DNA from: Acidobacteriota bacterium
Lineage (GTDB): Bacteria; Acidobacteriota; Polarisedimenticolia; Gp22-AA2
Assembly (NCBI GenBank): GCA_018606725.1
Contig: JAGYID010000003.1
Location: 1-56,307, forward strand
Reading direction: 5' to 3'
Length of the DNA stretch: 56,307 bases
This document shows, in pieces, positions 7,697 to 16,000 of this stretch. Numbering within the stretch: the stretch's first letter is position 1; every line of letters begins with the position of its first letter. The notes under the pieces were generated by a model that was not told the origin of the DNA, ran no database searches, and worked only from the letters and a program-made list of their open reading frames with translations. A program made the position numbers and the translations under genes.

Positions 7697-9127
7697 ATGG
7701 CCAAGGTCATCACGCCCAGAAGCGAAGATTATTCGCGCTGGTACACCGACGTCGTCACCCAGTCCCAGATGGCCGACTATTCCCCGGTGAAGGGATGCAT
7801 GGTGATCCGGCCGCTGGGTTATGCGGTCTGGGAGGCGATCCAGAAGGAGCTCGATACGCGCTTCAAGGAGACCGGGCACCAGAACGCCTACTTCCCCCTG
7901 TTCATCCCGGAGTCCTACCTCCATAAGGAGGCGCAGCACGTCGAGGGATTCGCCCCCGAGTGCGCCGTGGTGACCCACGGCGGCGGCAGCAAGCTCGAAG
8001 AGCCGCTCGTCGTCCGTCCAACCTCGGAGACGATCATCTACGCGATGTACTCCAAGTGGATCCGCTCCTACCGCGACCTGCCGGTCCTGATCAACCAGTG
8101 GGCCAACGTGGTCCGCTGGGAGATGCGCACCCGGCTGTTCCTGCGGACCACCGAGTTCCTCTGGCAGGAGGGCCACACCGCGCACGCCACCGAGGCCGAG
8201 GCCGAGGAGGAGGTGCTGAAGATTCTGGAGATCTACCGGACCTTCGCCGAGGAACAGATGGCGATGCCGGTCTATACAGGGCTGAAGACCGCGAGCGAGA
8301 AGTTCGCCGGGGCGCTGCGCACGTACTGCATCGAGGCACTCATGCAGGACGGCAAGGCGCTGCAAGCCGGCACCTCGCACAATCTCGGGCAAAACTTCTC
8401 GCGCGCCTTCGACGTGAAGTTCCAGACCAGGGAGGGCGAGTGGGCGCACGTCTGGCAGACGTCGTGGGGCGTGTCAACGCGCCTGATCGGAGCGCTCGTC
8501 ATGGCGCATGCCGACGACAACGGCCTGGTCCTGCCGCCCCGGCTGGCCCCCACGCAGGTCGTCATCGTGCCGATCTGGAAGAGCGACGACGAGAAGGCGC
8601 GCATCTCCGAGGCGGCGGCGCTGGCGGTGGAGGAGCTGAAGCCGGCTTTCCGCGTGCGTGCCGACCTGCGCGACGAGGTGTCGCCTGGGTGGAAATTCAA
8701 CGAGTGGGAGCTGAAGGGCGTGCCGCTGCGGCTCGAAATCGGCCCGAAGGACCTGGAGAAGGACCAGTTCATGGCCGTGCGGCGGATGGATCGCCGCAAG
8801 ACGCCCGTGCCGCGGGGCAGCCTGCGGGGCGGGGTGGCCGGCCTGCTCGAGGAGATCCAGAAGGACCTGCTCGAGAAGGGGCGCGCCTTCCTCCGCGCCA
8901 ACACCCGCGACGCGACCGACTACGCCGTCTTCAAGACGCAGCTCGACGAGGTCGGCGGCTTCTTCCGCGCCCACTGGTGCGGCTCGCCGGACTGCGAGAA
9001 GCGGATCAAGGACGAGACCAAGGCGACCATCCGCTGCATACCGCTTGAGGGCAATCGCGAGGCCGGCCGCTGCCTGCTGTGCGGCTCGCAATCCGAGCAA
9101 TGGGTCTATTTCGCGCGCGCCTACTGA
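7697..9127 (+). CDS. proS: Prolyl-tRNA synthetase, archaeal/eukaryotic (ProS type 3) form
   Basis: The 476-aa class II synthetase charges tRNA-Pro. It lacks the YbaK-like editing insertion of the usual bacterial form and starts [18 protein letters not shown], as in the archaeal/eukaryotic type. Visible motifs are [14 protein letters not shown] (motif 1), [24 protein letters not shown] (motif 2 region) and [12 protein letters not shown]. The C-terminal zinc-binding-like domain has Cys pairs CGSPDC and CLLC and ends in the canonical aromatic Tyr. Scattered bacterial phyla, including Acidobacteriota, use this form. Its last 28 bases overlap the start of the VWA gene in a different frame. Confidence 0.96.
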   Translation: MAKVITPRSEDYSRWYTDVVTQSQMADYSPVKGCMVIRPLGYAVWEAIQKELDTRFKETGHQNAYFPLFIPESYLHKEAQHVEGFAPECAVVTHGGGSKLEEPLVVRPTSETIIYAMYSKWIRSYRDLPVLINQWANVVRWEMRTRLFLRTTEFLWQEGHTAHATEAEAEEEVLKILEIYRTFAEEQMAMPVYTGLKTASEKFAGALRTYCIEALMQDGKALQAGTSHNLGQNFSRAFDVKFQTREGEWAHVWQTSWGVSTRLIGALVMAHADDNGLVLPPRLAPTQVVIVPIWKSDDEKARISEAAALAVEELKPAFRVRADLRDEVSPGWKFNEWELKGVPLRLEIGPKDLEKDQFMAVRRMDRRKTPVPRGSLRGGVAGLLEEIQKDLLEKGRAFLRANTRDATDYAVFKTQLDEVGGFFRAHWCGSPDCEKRIKDETKATIRCIPLEGNREAGRCLLCGSQSEQWVYFARAY

Positions 9128-10416
9128 GAGGGTCGGCCCGGGGCGGGCGCCTGCCGGCCCTGCTGCTGCCGATGGCCCTGCTGTCGGTTCCGGCCGTCGC
9201 TCCCGGACAGGCCCCCGCTGCGGTTCCAGCGCCGAGCCCATCGCCCGGCCCGGAGGGCAATCCTCCGGCAGCCCCCTCCCCCGTGACCGTCCGGTTCACC
9301 GAGCCGGCGCCGCCGTATGTGCTGCTCGGGGACACTCGCCTCACCGTCGAGGCGACGACCACACCCGAGGCGCGCATCGAGCGCGTCGAGCTGTACGCCG
9401 CGGGCCGGCTGCTGTCGATTCTCGAGAAGCCACCCTGGAGCCTCACCTGGAATGCCGGCCGCTCGACCGGCACGCTGACGCTCCGGGCGGTGGCGATCGA
9501 TTCCCTCGGACGGCGCGGCGAGGCCCTCCTCGAGACCCGGCCGATCGCCATCGGGCAGCGCGAGGAGGTGCGACTGGTCAACGTCTACGCCAGCGTCCGC
9601 GATCGCCGCGGCCGCGCGGTTGAGGGGCTGACCAAAGATGATTTCACCCTCAACGAGGACGGGGTGACCCAGGCGATATCGCACTTCACCCCGGCCCGCG
9701 GGCCGCTGACCGTCGCGCTGCTGATCGACGCGAGCAACAGCATGAATCTCGGCGGCAAGATCGAGATGGCCCGCCGGGCGGCCCTCGACTTCATCGACAG
9801 CGTGCAGCGCGACGATCGACTTATGGTGCTGCCGTTCAGTGATGACCTGCTCAACCCCCAGGAACCTCTGACCGACCGCGCCCGCTTGAAGCAGAGAGTC
9901 GAAGCGATCGTGGCGCGCGGCGGCACGGCGCTGTACGACGCTCTCTACCGGACCGCGGACCGGATGGCCGGACTCGAGGGCCAGCGGGCGATCGTCCTTC
10001 TGTCGGACGGACGCGACCAGGCCCTCACCGAGAATGAGCCCGGCAGCCTCCACCTTTTCGAGGAGGCCCTCGAAAAGGTCAACCGCGCCGAGGTGGCAGT
10101 CTATGCCGTCGGTCTCGGGAACCATCTCGAGACGGAGATGGATCTTGCCGGCGAGCGCAGCCTGCGGGAAATCCTGGAGGTCCTGGCCAGGCAGACCGGC
10201 GGCCGGTTCTACCAACCCGAGCGTCCCGGCCAGCTCGCCGCCGTCTACAAGGAGATCGCCGCCGACCTGAAGAGCCAGTATGCCCTCGGGTATGCCTCGA
10301 CGAACCGCGCGCGCGACGGCCGGTGGCGGTCAATTATGCTTAAGCTAAGTGACCCGGCGCTCCTCGTCCGGGCCCGCTCGGGCTATTACGCGCCCGGGAC
10401 CACGGCGCCTAGATGA
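9100..10416 (+). CDS. Secreted VWA protein of the VWFA-related acidobacterial type
   Basis: From ATG 9100 the product is 438 aa. It has a signal-like hydrophobic segment (about residues 22-40), a Pro/Ala linker, an Ig-like domain (about 65-150), then the segment [16 protein letters not shown] typical of the VWFA-related acidobacterial family. The VWA domain follows, with the MIDAS residues D210-A-S-N-S, a Thr near residue 276 in GGTALYD, and the Asp in [16 protein letters not shown] domains bind protein partners through a metal ion; the partner here is unknown. The gene overlaps proS by 28 bases, so an in-frame ATG at 9079 is also possible. It ends tail-to-tail, overlapping the LAB_N gene by 8 bases. 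Confidence 0.85.
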   Translation: MGLFRARLLRGSARGGRLPALLLPMALLSVPAVAPGQAPAAVPAPSPSPGPEGNPPAAPSPVTVRFTEPAPPYVLLGDTRLTVEATTTPEARIERVELYAAGRLLSILEKPPWSLTWNAGRSTGTLTLRAVAIDSLGRRGEALLETRPIAIGQREEVRLVNVYASVRDRRGRAVEGLTKDDFTLNEDGVTQAISHFTPARGPLTVALLIDASNSMNLGGKIEMARRAALDFIDSVQRDDRLMVLPFSDDLLNPQEPLTDRARLKQRVEAIVARGGTALYDALYRTADRMAGLEGQRAIVLLSDGRDQALTENEPGSLHLFEEALEKVNRAEVAVYAVGLGNHLETEMDLAGERSLREILEVLARQTGGRFYQPERPGQLAAVYKEIAADLKSQYALGYASTNRARDGRWRSIMLKLSDPALLVRARSGYYAPGTTAPR

Positions 10417-10729
10417 CCGGCGCGTCGACGCGCCCGACGGCCGAAGCAGCCTGCCGTGACCGACGCGTCAGAATGATGTTGCGGACGTAGATGAGGATGC
10501 CGGCGCCCTGGCCGAGGCTGAACACCAGGTCATGACGGTACCAGAGGGCGTACACGAACAGGATCACCCCGCCGACGAGGCTCAGGTACCAGAATGCCAC
10601 CGGCACGGTCGACTCCTTCTTGCGCTCCGAGGCGATCCACTGGACGACGAAGCGCATCGCGAAGGCGATCTGGCCGACGATCCCGAACACCACCCAGGCG
10701 TTGACGTGCAGGAGATGCTCAAGAATCAT
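10409..10729 (-). CDS. LAB_N (lipid A biosynthesis N-terminal domain) membrane protein
   Basis: The 106-aa protein matches the LAB_N domain: three hydrophobic helices with the conserved AMRFVVQWIASER and VPVAFWYLSLVGGVILFVYA strings and the late QGAGILIYVRN. In some bacteria this domain is fused to lipid-A-disaccharide synthase; free copies usually sit beside a dolichyl-phosphate-type GT2, as here. The start ATG 10729 lies inside the GT2 gene, overlapping by 11 bases, so the two are translated together. The likely role is a membrane partner of the neighbouring glycosyltransferase in lipid-linked sugar metabolism, which is an inference from context. Confidence 0.85.
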   Translation of the reverse strand: MILEHLLHVNAWVVFGIVGQIAFAMRFVVQWIASERKKESTVPVAFWYLSLVGGVILFVYALWYRHDLVFSLGQGAGILIYVRNIILTRRSRQAASAVGRVDAPVI

Positions 10730-11450
10730 CCCGCACCTCGTAGCGCAGCTTGCGCCGCTTCATCCAGCGCACCGCCAGCAGGTCGATGAAGGATGGCACC
10801 AGCCGGTTGCCGATTCCGTACTTCGACTCGCCGTGCAGTCGCGGACGGTGCCCCACCGGGATTTCCCGCACCCGGAACCCTTCCATCTTCAGGAGAGTCG
10901 GCAGGAAGCGGTGCATGCCCCGGTACAGGACGATCCGATCGAGCGCCGCGGCGCGATACGCTTTCAGCGAGCAGCCGGTATCCGTGATCGTCTCGTCGCT
11001 GAGGCGGTTGCGGACGTAATTGGCGACTCGCGACGAAAGGCGCCGTACCAGGCTGTCCCGGCGCTGCGTACGCACGCCAACAACCGCATCCCAGCCATCG
11101 AGGGCCGCCAGCATCCCGGGGATGTCGGCGGGGTCGTTCTGCAGATCGGCATCGAGGGTCACCACCACCAGGCCGCGCGCATGCCGGAACCCGGCATCCA
11201 TGGCCGCCGACTGACCGGCATTGTGGACGAAGTTCAGGACCCGGACGCGCGGCTCGCGGGCACGCATCTCCTTGAGGAGACCCTCGCTGCCGTCCGTGCT
11301 GCCATCGTTGACGAACAGGATTTCGTACTCACGTCCAAGGGGGTCGAGGGCGGCCCGGATCTCGGCAACGAGAATCCGCAGATTGTCCCGCTCGTTGTAG
11401 ACGGGGATCACGACCGACAGGGGCAGGTCGCGCGTCGTCGATTCACACAT
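10719..11450 (-). CDS. Glycosyltransferase family 2, dolichyl-phosphate/undecaprenyl-phosphate type
   Basis: The 243-aa protein has the GT2 start SVVIPVYNERDNLRILVAEI, the nucleotide-sugar site EILFVNDGSTDGS and the DXD-type motif VVTLDADLQNDPADIP. The string SKYGIGNRLVPSFIDLLAVRW is diagnostic for the DPM1/ArnC/GtrB-like subfamily. These enzymes transfer a sugar from a nucleotide donor to a polyprenyl phosphate at the inner membrane. There is no large C-terminal membrane domain, so the adjacent LAB_N protein may supply anchoring. The lipid-linked sugar would be a natural donor for the GT39 enzymes in this window (15.9-17.7 kb and 26.6-28.4 kb). It begins 33 bases after the upstream kinase-like gene. 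Confidence 0.9.
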   Translation of the reverse strand: MCESTTRDLPLSVVIPVYNERDNLRILVAEIRAALDPLGREYEILFVNDGSTDGSEGLLKEMRAREPRVRVLNFVHNAGQSAAMDAGFRHARGLVVVTLDADLQNDPADIPGMLAALDGWDAVVGVRTQRRDSLVRRLSSRVANYVRNRLSDETITDTGCSLKAYRAAALDRIVLYRGMHRFLPTLLKMEGFRVREIPVGHRPRLHGESKYGIGNRLVPSFIDLLAVRWMKRRKLRYEVRDDS

Positions 11451-11483
11451 CTCGTCGTCCGGCCGGGTGCGACCCGGCCGACC

Positions 11484-12158
11484 TCAATTGAATATCCAAA
11501 ACCGCCGCAGGAACGTCATGAGCCGGTGCCGCCGGCTATCCTCGGCGGACAGCAAGTGGGGCGCCAGGCGCGCCTTCCATTTCAGCACCGCCGCATCGTC
11601 GATCCGCCGCATCAACGGAAACAGCAGGCGCGCTCTCAGGCCGCCCGGGTCGAAGCAGAATGACGCGTTGAAATCGATGATGCACGGCCGGCCGGCCGCG
11701 GTCACCAGGATGTTGTCCCGCTTGCGCAGATCGATATGGGCCACCCCCCGGGCGTGGATGGCGGCGATCATGCCTGACAGGCCCTCGAACATGGCGGCGA
11801 CCCGGGCCGTCGCGCCGGGGTCCGGAGCGGCGCCCGGGGCGCCGGTCTGCCGGCGGCACCAGCGGGTGACGCGCTCGCCGTCGATCCGCTCCATGAGAAT
11901 ACCCAGCCGGCCGACGGCGCCGTAGCACTTCGGCACGCCGGTGATCCCGTCCAGGCGTCGCAGCGCCCGCAACTCGCGGTCGACCTGACGCCGGCCCAGC
12001 AGTCTCACCGGCCACCGCTTGTCCGAGAAGTCCTTGAGGACGGCATCGTCCTCACCCAGCGCGACGCGCTTGATGTCCGGCTTGTACCAGGCACCGTGCC
12101 GAATTACACTGACCGTCAACGGGGGACTGGCGGTGGCTTCGAAGCTCTTCGTCAACAC
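11484..12158 (-). CDS. Small LPS-kinase/RIO-like protein kinase fold (paralogue A)
   Basis: The 224-aa protein carries the kinase core in compact form: Lys42 in VLKDFSDK, Glu62 in VDRELRALRRL, the catalytic loop H141-I-D-L-R-K-R-D-N149 with both Asp143 and Asn149, and the metal-binding IDFN around Asp162. This is the layout of WaaP/KdkA/RIO-type kinases that phosphorylate sugars of lipopolysaccharide or small substrates. The start is GTG 12158 or TTG 12155; CAGGAG favours the latter. It lies upstream of GT2 and LAB_N on the same strand. A divergent relative (12195-12935) shares the pattern of Lys, RPWPVR-type segment, DRE and HxD. The substrate is unknown; the locus suggests a surface glycan. 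Confidence 0.72.
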   Translation of the reverse strand: MLTKSFEATASPPLTVSVIRHGAWYKPDIKRVALGEDDAVLKDFSDKRWPVRLLGRRQVDRELRALRRLDGITGVPKCYGAVGRLGILMERIDGERVTRWCRRQTGAPGAAPDPGATARVAAMFEGLSGMIAAIHARGVAHIDLRKRDNILVTAAGRPCIIDFNASFCFDPGGLRARLLFPLMRRIDDAAVLKWKARLAPHLLSAEDSRRHRLMTFLRRFWIFN

Positions 12159-12194
12159 AGGCTCCTGACGCAGGTTGGAGCAGGGCGGCCGGTC

Positions 12195-12935
12195 ATGTTA
12201 CCACAGCCTCCGCGGGGCACCTCGCCGATGACCGGGCACGGGATCACGGAGGACCGCAGTGCCGGTACCCGGGTGACGCGTGCCCGGCTCGCCGGCCTGC
12301 GGCGGCGGCGGCTGCACGCCGGGCGGAACGTCACCAAGGCGATCGTCGACCTCGTCGAACTCGACGGTCGCGACATCGTCATCAAGGATGTCGCCGCGCG
12401 GCCCTGGCCGGTGCGGGTCTGGCTCGGCCCCTGGCAGCTCGACCGCGAGGTCCGCGCCTACGGGCGCCTCGTGGGCGTCCCGGGCGTGCCGCGCTTTCTC
12501 GGCAGGGTCGATCGCCAGGCGATCGCGGTGGAATTCGTACCCGGCGGCGATCTGGCGTCGGCGCGACGCGGCACCCTGCCGGCGGTCTTCTTCGACCTCC
12601 TCGATGGCCTGGTGGGGCGGCTGCACGAGCGCGGCGTCGCCCACGGCGACTTGCACCGTCACGATGTGATCAGCGGCCCCGCCGGGCAGCCCTACGTGGT
12701 CGATTTCTCCACCGCGGTCGTCACCGGGCCCGCCTGCGGTCCCCTGACGCGGCTGCTGTTCAGACACATGCGCGACGCCGACCGCCGGAGCGTCGCCAAG
12801 CTGCGGCACCGCTTCCTGCCCGACTTGCCGGGCACCGTCCCGGAGCGACGCGGGCTGTATCGTCTCGGCTCCGCCCTCAAGCGCGCCCTCGGCCGCACCC
12901 GCCGTGGCCGAGCTGGCCGTCGCGGCCCGTCGTGA
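12195..12935 (+). CDS. Small LPS-kinase-like protein (paralogue B), altered catalytic loop
   Basis: The 246-aa protein (from ATG 12195; ATG 12228 is an alternative) parallels paralogue A. It has Lys64 in IVIKDVAARPWPVR, Glu85 in LDREVRAYGRL, GVAHGDL with Asp152, and VVDFS with Asp170. In the catalytic loop the metal-binding Asn is replaced: HGDLHRHDV has Val158 where A has Asn149. The C-terminus adds an Arg-rich tail (KRALGRTRRGRAGRR) that could touch membrane lipids. It is divergent from paralogue A with a gap of only 36 bases. Whether it is active is open, because some kinase-fold enzymes tolerate changes at this Asn. The 102 bases that follow contain the next promoter. Confidence 0.65.
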   Translation: MLPQPPRGTSPMTGHGITEDRSAGTRVTRARLAGLRRRRLHAGRNVTKAIVDLVELDGRDIVIKDVAARPWPVRVWLGPWQLDREVRAYGRLVGVPGVPRFLGRVDRQAIAVEFVPGGDLASARRGTLPAVFFDLLDGLVGRLHERGVAHGDLHRHDVISGPAGQPYVVDFSTAVVTGPACGPLTRLLFRHMRDADRRSVAKLRHRFLPDLPGTVPERRGLYRLGSALKRALGRTRRGRAGRRGPS

Positions 12936-13022
12936 ACTCGGCGACGCCGAGGCGAGCGGCGACTCCCGGCGCGATGCCGCGCTGGCCCGCTGCGCTGCGC
13001 CGGCTTATATTCCGCCGGGACG

Positions 13023-13031
13023 TGGTAGGCT
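13023..13031 (+). promoter_or_regulatory. Extended -10 promoter for the rml genes
   Basis: TGGTAGGCT is an extended -10 box that ends 6 bases before the ATG at 13038, again a leaderless layout. A competing TATATT at 13006-13011 is also present. No clear -35 was found. Confidence 0.35.
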
Positions 13032-13037
13032 GACTCG

Positions 13038-13493
13038 ATGATCAAGGATGTCCGGATCAAACAGCTCAAGGTGCTCCCCGATGAGCGCGGCCGCCTGATG
13101 GAGGCGCTGCGCTGCGATGACGATCTGTTCATCAAGTTCGGGCAGGCATACATCACCACCGCCTACCCGGGCGTCGTCAAGGGCTGGCACTACCACAAGG
13201 TGCAGGTCGACAACTTCATCGCCGTCAGGGGCATGTTCAAGGTCGTCCTCTACGACGATCGGGAGGGGTCGCCGACGCGCTGCCAGGTCAACGAGTTCTT
13301 CATGGGGATCCACAACCCCATCCTGCTTCAAATCCCGGCCCTCGTCCTGCATGGCTTCAAGGCGATCGGCGCGGAAGAAGCGATCATGCTGAACCTCCCG
13401 ACCGAGCCGTACCGCCATGACCAGCCGGACGAGTTCCGCGTCGACCCGCACGATCCGGGCGTCCCCTACAAATGGGACCTGGTGGAGAAGTGA
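13038..13493 (+). CDS. dTDP-4-dehydrorhamnose 3,5-epimerase family protein (short RmlC-like cupin)
   Basis: The 151-aa cupin has the RmlC pattern: an early DERGRLME strand, the catalytic-His motif KGWHYHKVQVDNF (RGLHYQ in classical RmlC), GMFKVVLYDDRE and the late VLHGFKAIG. The C-terminal segment begins EPYRHDQPDEFR. It is about 30 residues shorter than classical RmlC, and such short forms need not make L-rhamnose precursors. It precedes rmlA (25 bases) and rmlB and so belongs to a dTDP-sugar pathway. A sugar 3,4-ketoisomerase role (FdtA type) was considered, but the VLHGF and C-terminal features fit RmlC better. Confidence 0.8.
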   Translation: MIKDVRIKQLKVLPDERGRLMEALRCDDDLFIKFGQAYITTAYPGVVKGWHYHKVQVDNFIAVRGMFKVVLYDDREGSPTRCQVNEFFMGIHNPILLQIPALVLHGFKAIGAEEAIMLNLPTEPYRHDQPDEFRVDPHDPGVPYKWDLVEK

Positions 13494-13518
13494 TCCTCGT
13501 TCCGGCGGAGCGCTGAAA

Positions 13519-14262
13519 ATGAAGGGCGTGATCCTCGCCGGCGGGCTGGGGACGCGCCTGCACCCGCTCACGAAGATCACCAACAAGCACCTGCTGCCGA
13601 TCTACGACCGGCCGATGATTCACTACCCGATCATGACCCTGGTCGAAGCCGGCATCCGCGACATCCTGATCGTCACCGGCGGCAACCACGCCGGTGAGTT
13701 CCTCCGCCTCCTCGGCAACGGCCGCGAGTTCGGTCTCGATGACATCGCCTACACCTATCAGGAAGGCGAGCGCGGCATCGCCGACGCCCTGGCGCTGGCG
13801 CGGCATTTCGCGGACGGCGGGAAGGTCGTCGTCATCCTCGGGGACAACATCATCGAGAAGGACATCCGCGCCCCGGTCGCGGCCTTCGATCGGCAGCCGT
13901 CCGGCGCCCGGCTGCTCCTCAAGAAGGTTCCCGACCCGGAGCGCTTCGGGGTGGCTGAGATCGACGGCCGCCGCATCGTGTCGATCTTCGAGAAGCCCAA
14001 GAAACCGAAATCGGATTACGCGGTGACCGGCATCTACATGTACGACGCCGCCGTGTTCGACATCGTCGCGACGCTCGTGCCGTCGCACCGCAACGAGCTG
14101 GAGATTACCGATGTCAACAATGCCTACCTGAAGCGCGGCGATCTGCAGTTCGATCTCCTCGACGGGTGGTGGACCGACGCCGGCACTTTCGAGTCGCTGT
14201 TCCGCGCCAACCAGCTGGTGCGCGACAAGGCGACCGGCGGCCAGCCGGACCGGGCGTCGTGA
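13519..14262 (+). CDS. rmlA: Glucose-1-phosphate thymidylyltransferase family protein
   Basis: The 247-aa nucleotidyltransferase starts at ATG 13519 with the signature GVILAGGLGTRLHPLTKITNK. It has the substrate motif LLPIYDRPMIHYP, the metal-site DNIIEKD, and FGVAEIDGRRIVSIFEKPKKP followed by TDAGTFESL. It couples glucose-1-phosphate to dTTP, giving dTDP-glucose, the substrate of the downstream RmlB. At 247 residues it is the short form lacking the extra C-terminal helices of 290-aa RmlA enzymes, so regulation by dTDP-rhamnose may differ. The base specificity (dTTP rather than UTP) is inferred from the neighbouring RmlB. Confidence 0.9.
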   Translation: MKGVILAGGLGTRLHPLTKITNKHLLPIYDRPMIHYPIMTLVEAGIRDILIVTGGNHAGEFLRLLGNGREFGLDDIAYTYQEGERGIADALALARHFADGGKVVVILGDNIIEKDIRAPVAAFDRQPSGARLLLKKVPDPERFGVAEIDGRRIVSIFEKPKKPKSDYAVTGIYMYDAAVFDIVATLVPSHRNELEITDVNNAYLKRGDLQFDLLDGWWTDAGTFESLFRANQLVRDKATGGQPDRAS

Positions 14263-14269
14263 GGCGGCC

Positions 14270-14329
14270 ATGATGCGTATGCCGCGTATGCCGCGTATGC
14301 CGCGCGTACCTGCCGCCCCGCTCGCATGA
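14270..14329 (+). CDS. 19-codon repeat-encoded micro-ORF upstream of rmlB
   Basis: Between rmlA (stop at 14262) and rmlB (start at 14326) an ATG at 14270, preceded by GAGG at 14261-14264, opens a 19-codon frame: MMRMPRMPRMPRVPAAPLA. Its TGA (14327-14329) overlaps the rmlB ATG as ATGA. The frame is built on a 9-base tandem repeat, ATGCCGCGT, about three and a half copies over 14273-14305. The overlap and ribosome site fit a leader peptide that couples rmlB translation. A spacer that happens to be open because of the repeat is the alternative. No homologue is known to me. Confidence 0.4.
   Translation: MMRMPRMPRMPRVPAAPLA
14273..14305 (+). repeat. 9-bp tandem repeat ATGCCGCGT
   Basis: Nearly perfect 9-base units in the rmlA-rmlB spacer, the first and last copies being slightly diverged. 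A 9-base unit keeps the reading frame, so copy-number changes would lengthen or shorten the Met-Pro-Arg repeat without shifting the frame. Confidence 0.85.
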
Positions 14330-15327
14330 CACGCGTTCTCGTCACGGGCGGCGCCGGCTTCATCGGCTCGCATTTCGTCCATCACGCTCTGGAGGCCCAC
14401 CCCGACTGGCAGGTGACCGTCCTCGACAAGCTCACCTACGCGGGGAACCCCGCCAACCTGGAGGACCTCGAGGGACAGGCGCGCTACCGGTTTCTGAAAG
14501 GGGATATCGCGATCCGGCGGGACGTGCAGGCCGCCTGGGACGGCGGCGTCGATCTCCTGTTCAATTTCGCGGCCGAGACCCACGTCGACCGCTCGATCGG
14601 CGACCCGGAAGGATTCATCCGCACCGACGTGTACGGCACCTACACCCTCCTCGAGGAGGCCCGCTCGCGGGGCCTGCGCGCCTTCGTGCAGATCTCGACG
14701 GACGAGGTGTACGGCAGCGTCCCCTCCGGCGTGAGCCGCGAGGACGCCACTCTTCTCCCATCGAACCCGTACTCCGCCAGCAAGGCGGCCGCCGATCGCC
14801 TGGCCTACTCGTACCACGCGACCTACGGCCTCCCGGTGTTCATCACCCGCGCCTCGAACAACTATGGTCCGCGCCAGTACCCCGAGAAACTGATCCCGCT
14901 GTTCATCACCAACGCCCTCGACGGGCAGCCGCTGCCGCTGTACGGCGACGGGTTGAACGTCCGCGACTGGCTGTACGTCGCCGATCACTGTACCGCGCTC
15001 GACACCGTGATCGAACGCGGCACGCCCGGAGAGGTCTACAACGTCGGTGGCGGCAACGAGCGGCGCAATATCGACATCACCGGACGGATCCTCGATCACC
15101 TCGGGGTGCCCCGGACATTCATCCGCTACGTGCCCGACCGGCCCGGGCACGATCGCCGCTATGCCCTCGACTGCGGCAAGCTCCGCGCCCTGGGCTGGAC
15201 TCCGCGTCACAATTTCGAGGCGGCGATCGACGACACCATCCGCTGGTACGCCGCGCATCGCGACTGGTGGGAGCCGATCAAATCGGGGGCGTACCTGGAG
15301 TATTACCGGACGCAGTACCGTCTGTGA
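14326..15327 (+). CDS. rmlB: dTDP-glucose 4,6-dehydratase
   Basis: The 333-aa extended short-chain dehydrogenase has the NAD-binding start VLVTGGAGFIGSHFVHHAL. Other motifs are FNFAAETHVDRSI, the catalytic STDEVYGSV (Thr-Asp-Glu), the YSASKAAADRL YxxxK pair, and NNYGPRQYPEKLIPLFI, which binds the dTDP-sugar. It converts dTDP-glucose to dTDP-4-keto-6-deoxyglucose. It follows rmlA with the micro-ORF between. No rmlD reductase is present, so the final sugar cannot be assigned. Its last 50 bases overlap, tail to tail, the end of the minus-strand gene at 15278-16000. Confidence 0.96.
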   Translation: MTRVLVTGGAGFIGSHFVHHALEAHPDWQVTVLDKLTYAGNPANLEDLEGQARYRFLKGDIAIRRDVQAAWDGGVDLLFNFAAETHVDRSIGDPEGFIRTDVYGTYTLLEEARSRGLRAFVQISTDEVYGSVPSGVSREDATLLPSNPYSASKAAADRLAYSYHATYGLPVFITRASNNYGPRQYPEKLIPLFITNALDGQPLPLYGDGLNVRDWLYVADHCTALDTVIERGTPGEVYNVGGGNERRNIDITGRILDHLGVPRTFIRYVPDRPGHDRRYALDCGKLRALGWTPRHNFEAAIDDTIRWYAAHRDWWEPIKSGAYLEYYRTQYRL

Positions 15328-16000
15328 GCGGCGCCGGCCGGGTGACGACCGAGCGGACGAGACCGCGACGATCCATCCGGATGTCGAGGTCCATGACCGG
15401 TCGCCCGAGCGTGGCCGTATCCCAGAAATAGAAACGCGTTCGATAACCCTCCGGATCCTCCTCGACCTCCATGCGGTCGGTCGCCGGCGACGCAGTCAGA
15501 CGGTCGACCACGGCGCGCTCGGCCGCATCATCGCCGACGGCCGCCATCGCGGCCGCGATGTCATTCCCCCGGAGGATCAGCTCGGGGTGGAATCCGTTGA
15601 GCCTCATGACGCAGGCGATCATCCGGCGCGCCCCCTCGGCGTCCAGCTCGAGCCGTTGGCGCGCCACCAGGGCATTGAAGCGGCGCTGCAACAGATCGGG
15701 AGGCTCCGGGGGCAGCCGTCCCGGGTTGGCGAGCGGCTCGGCCTGCAGGCCCCGCACCGCCACGATGCGCCACACCTCGTCGCAGCCACGAGTGCAGACC
15801 GCGTAGAGTCGCACGCTTGGAAGCGGCGAGCACTCGATCCTTTCGACCTCGGCGCCGCCGGTCGATGCGGGGTAGAGAGCGTAGAACGCGGCCACCGCGC
15901 GGCTGAGCCGCTCGGGAGGGGCGAGCGCGTTCACCCACCACAGGGCTCCCAGCACCAGAACCCCGATCAGGACCCCCGCGAGAACGCCACCCCACCTCAC
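15278..16000 (-). CDS. Membrane-anchored protein of unknown function coupled to GT39
   Basis: I do not recognise a family. The start is GTG 16000, whose GTGA overlaps the stop of the upstream GT39 gene; GGAGG lies upstream. The 240-aa product has one N-terminal transmembrane helix (about residues 5-22). A soluble domain follows with a Cys pair (CTRGC) and long helices containing PPDLLQRRFNALVARQRLEL. The C-terminal beta region (EDPEGYRTRFYFWDTATLG) ends MDRRGLVRSVVTRP. The topology suggests a periplasmic domain. Co-translation with GT39 suggests a partner or auxiliary factor for the glycosyltransferase. A much longer frame extending upstream across the GT39 gene is only an overlap artefact. 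Confidence 0.6.
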   Translation of the reverse strand: MRWGGVLAGVLIGVLVLGALWWVNALAPPERLSRAVAAFYALYPASTGGAEVERIECSPLPSVRLYAVCTRGCDEVWRIVAVRGLQAEPLANPGRLPPEPPDLLQRRFNALVARQRLELDAEGARRMIACVMRLNGFHPELILRGNDIAAAMAAVGDDAAERAVVDRLTASPATDRMEVEEDPEGYRTRFYFWDTATLGRPVMDLDIRMDRRGLVRSVVTRPAPLTDGTASGNTPGTPPI

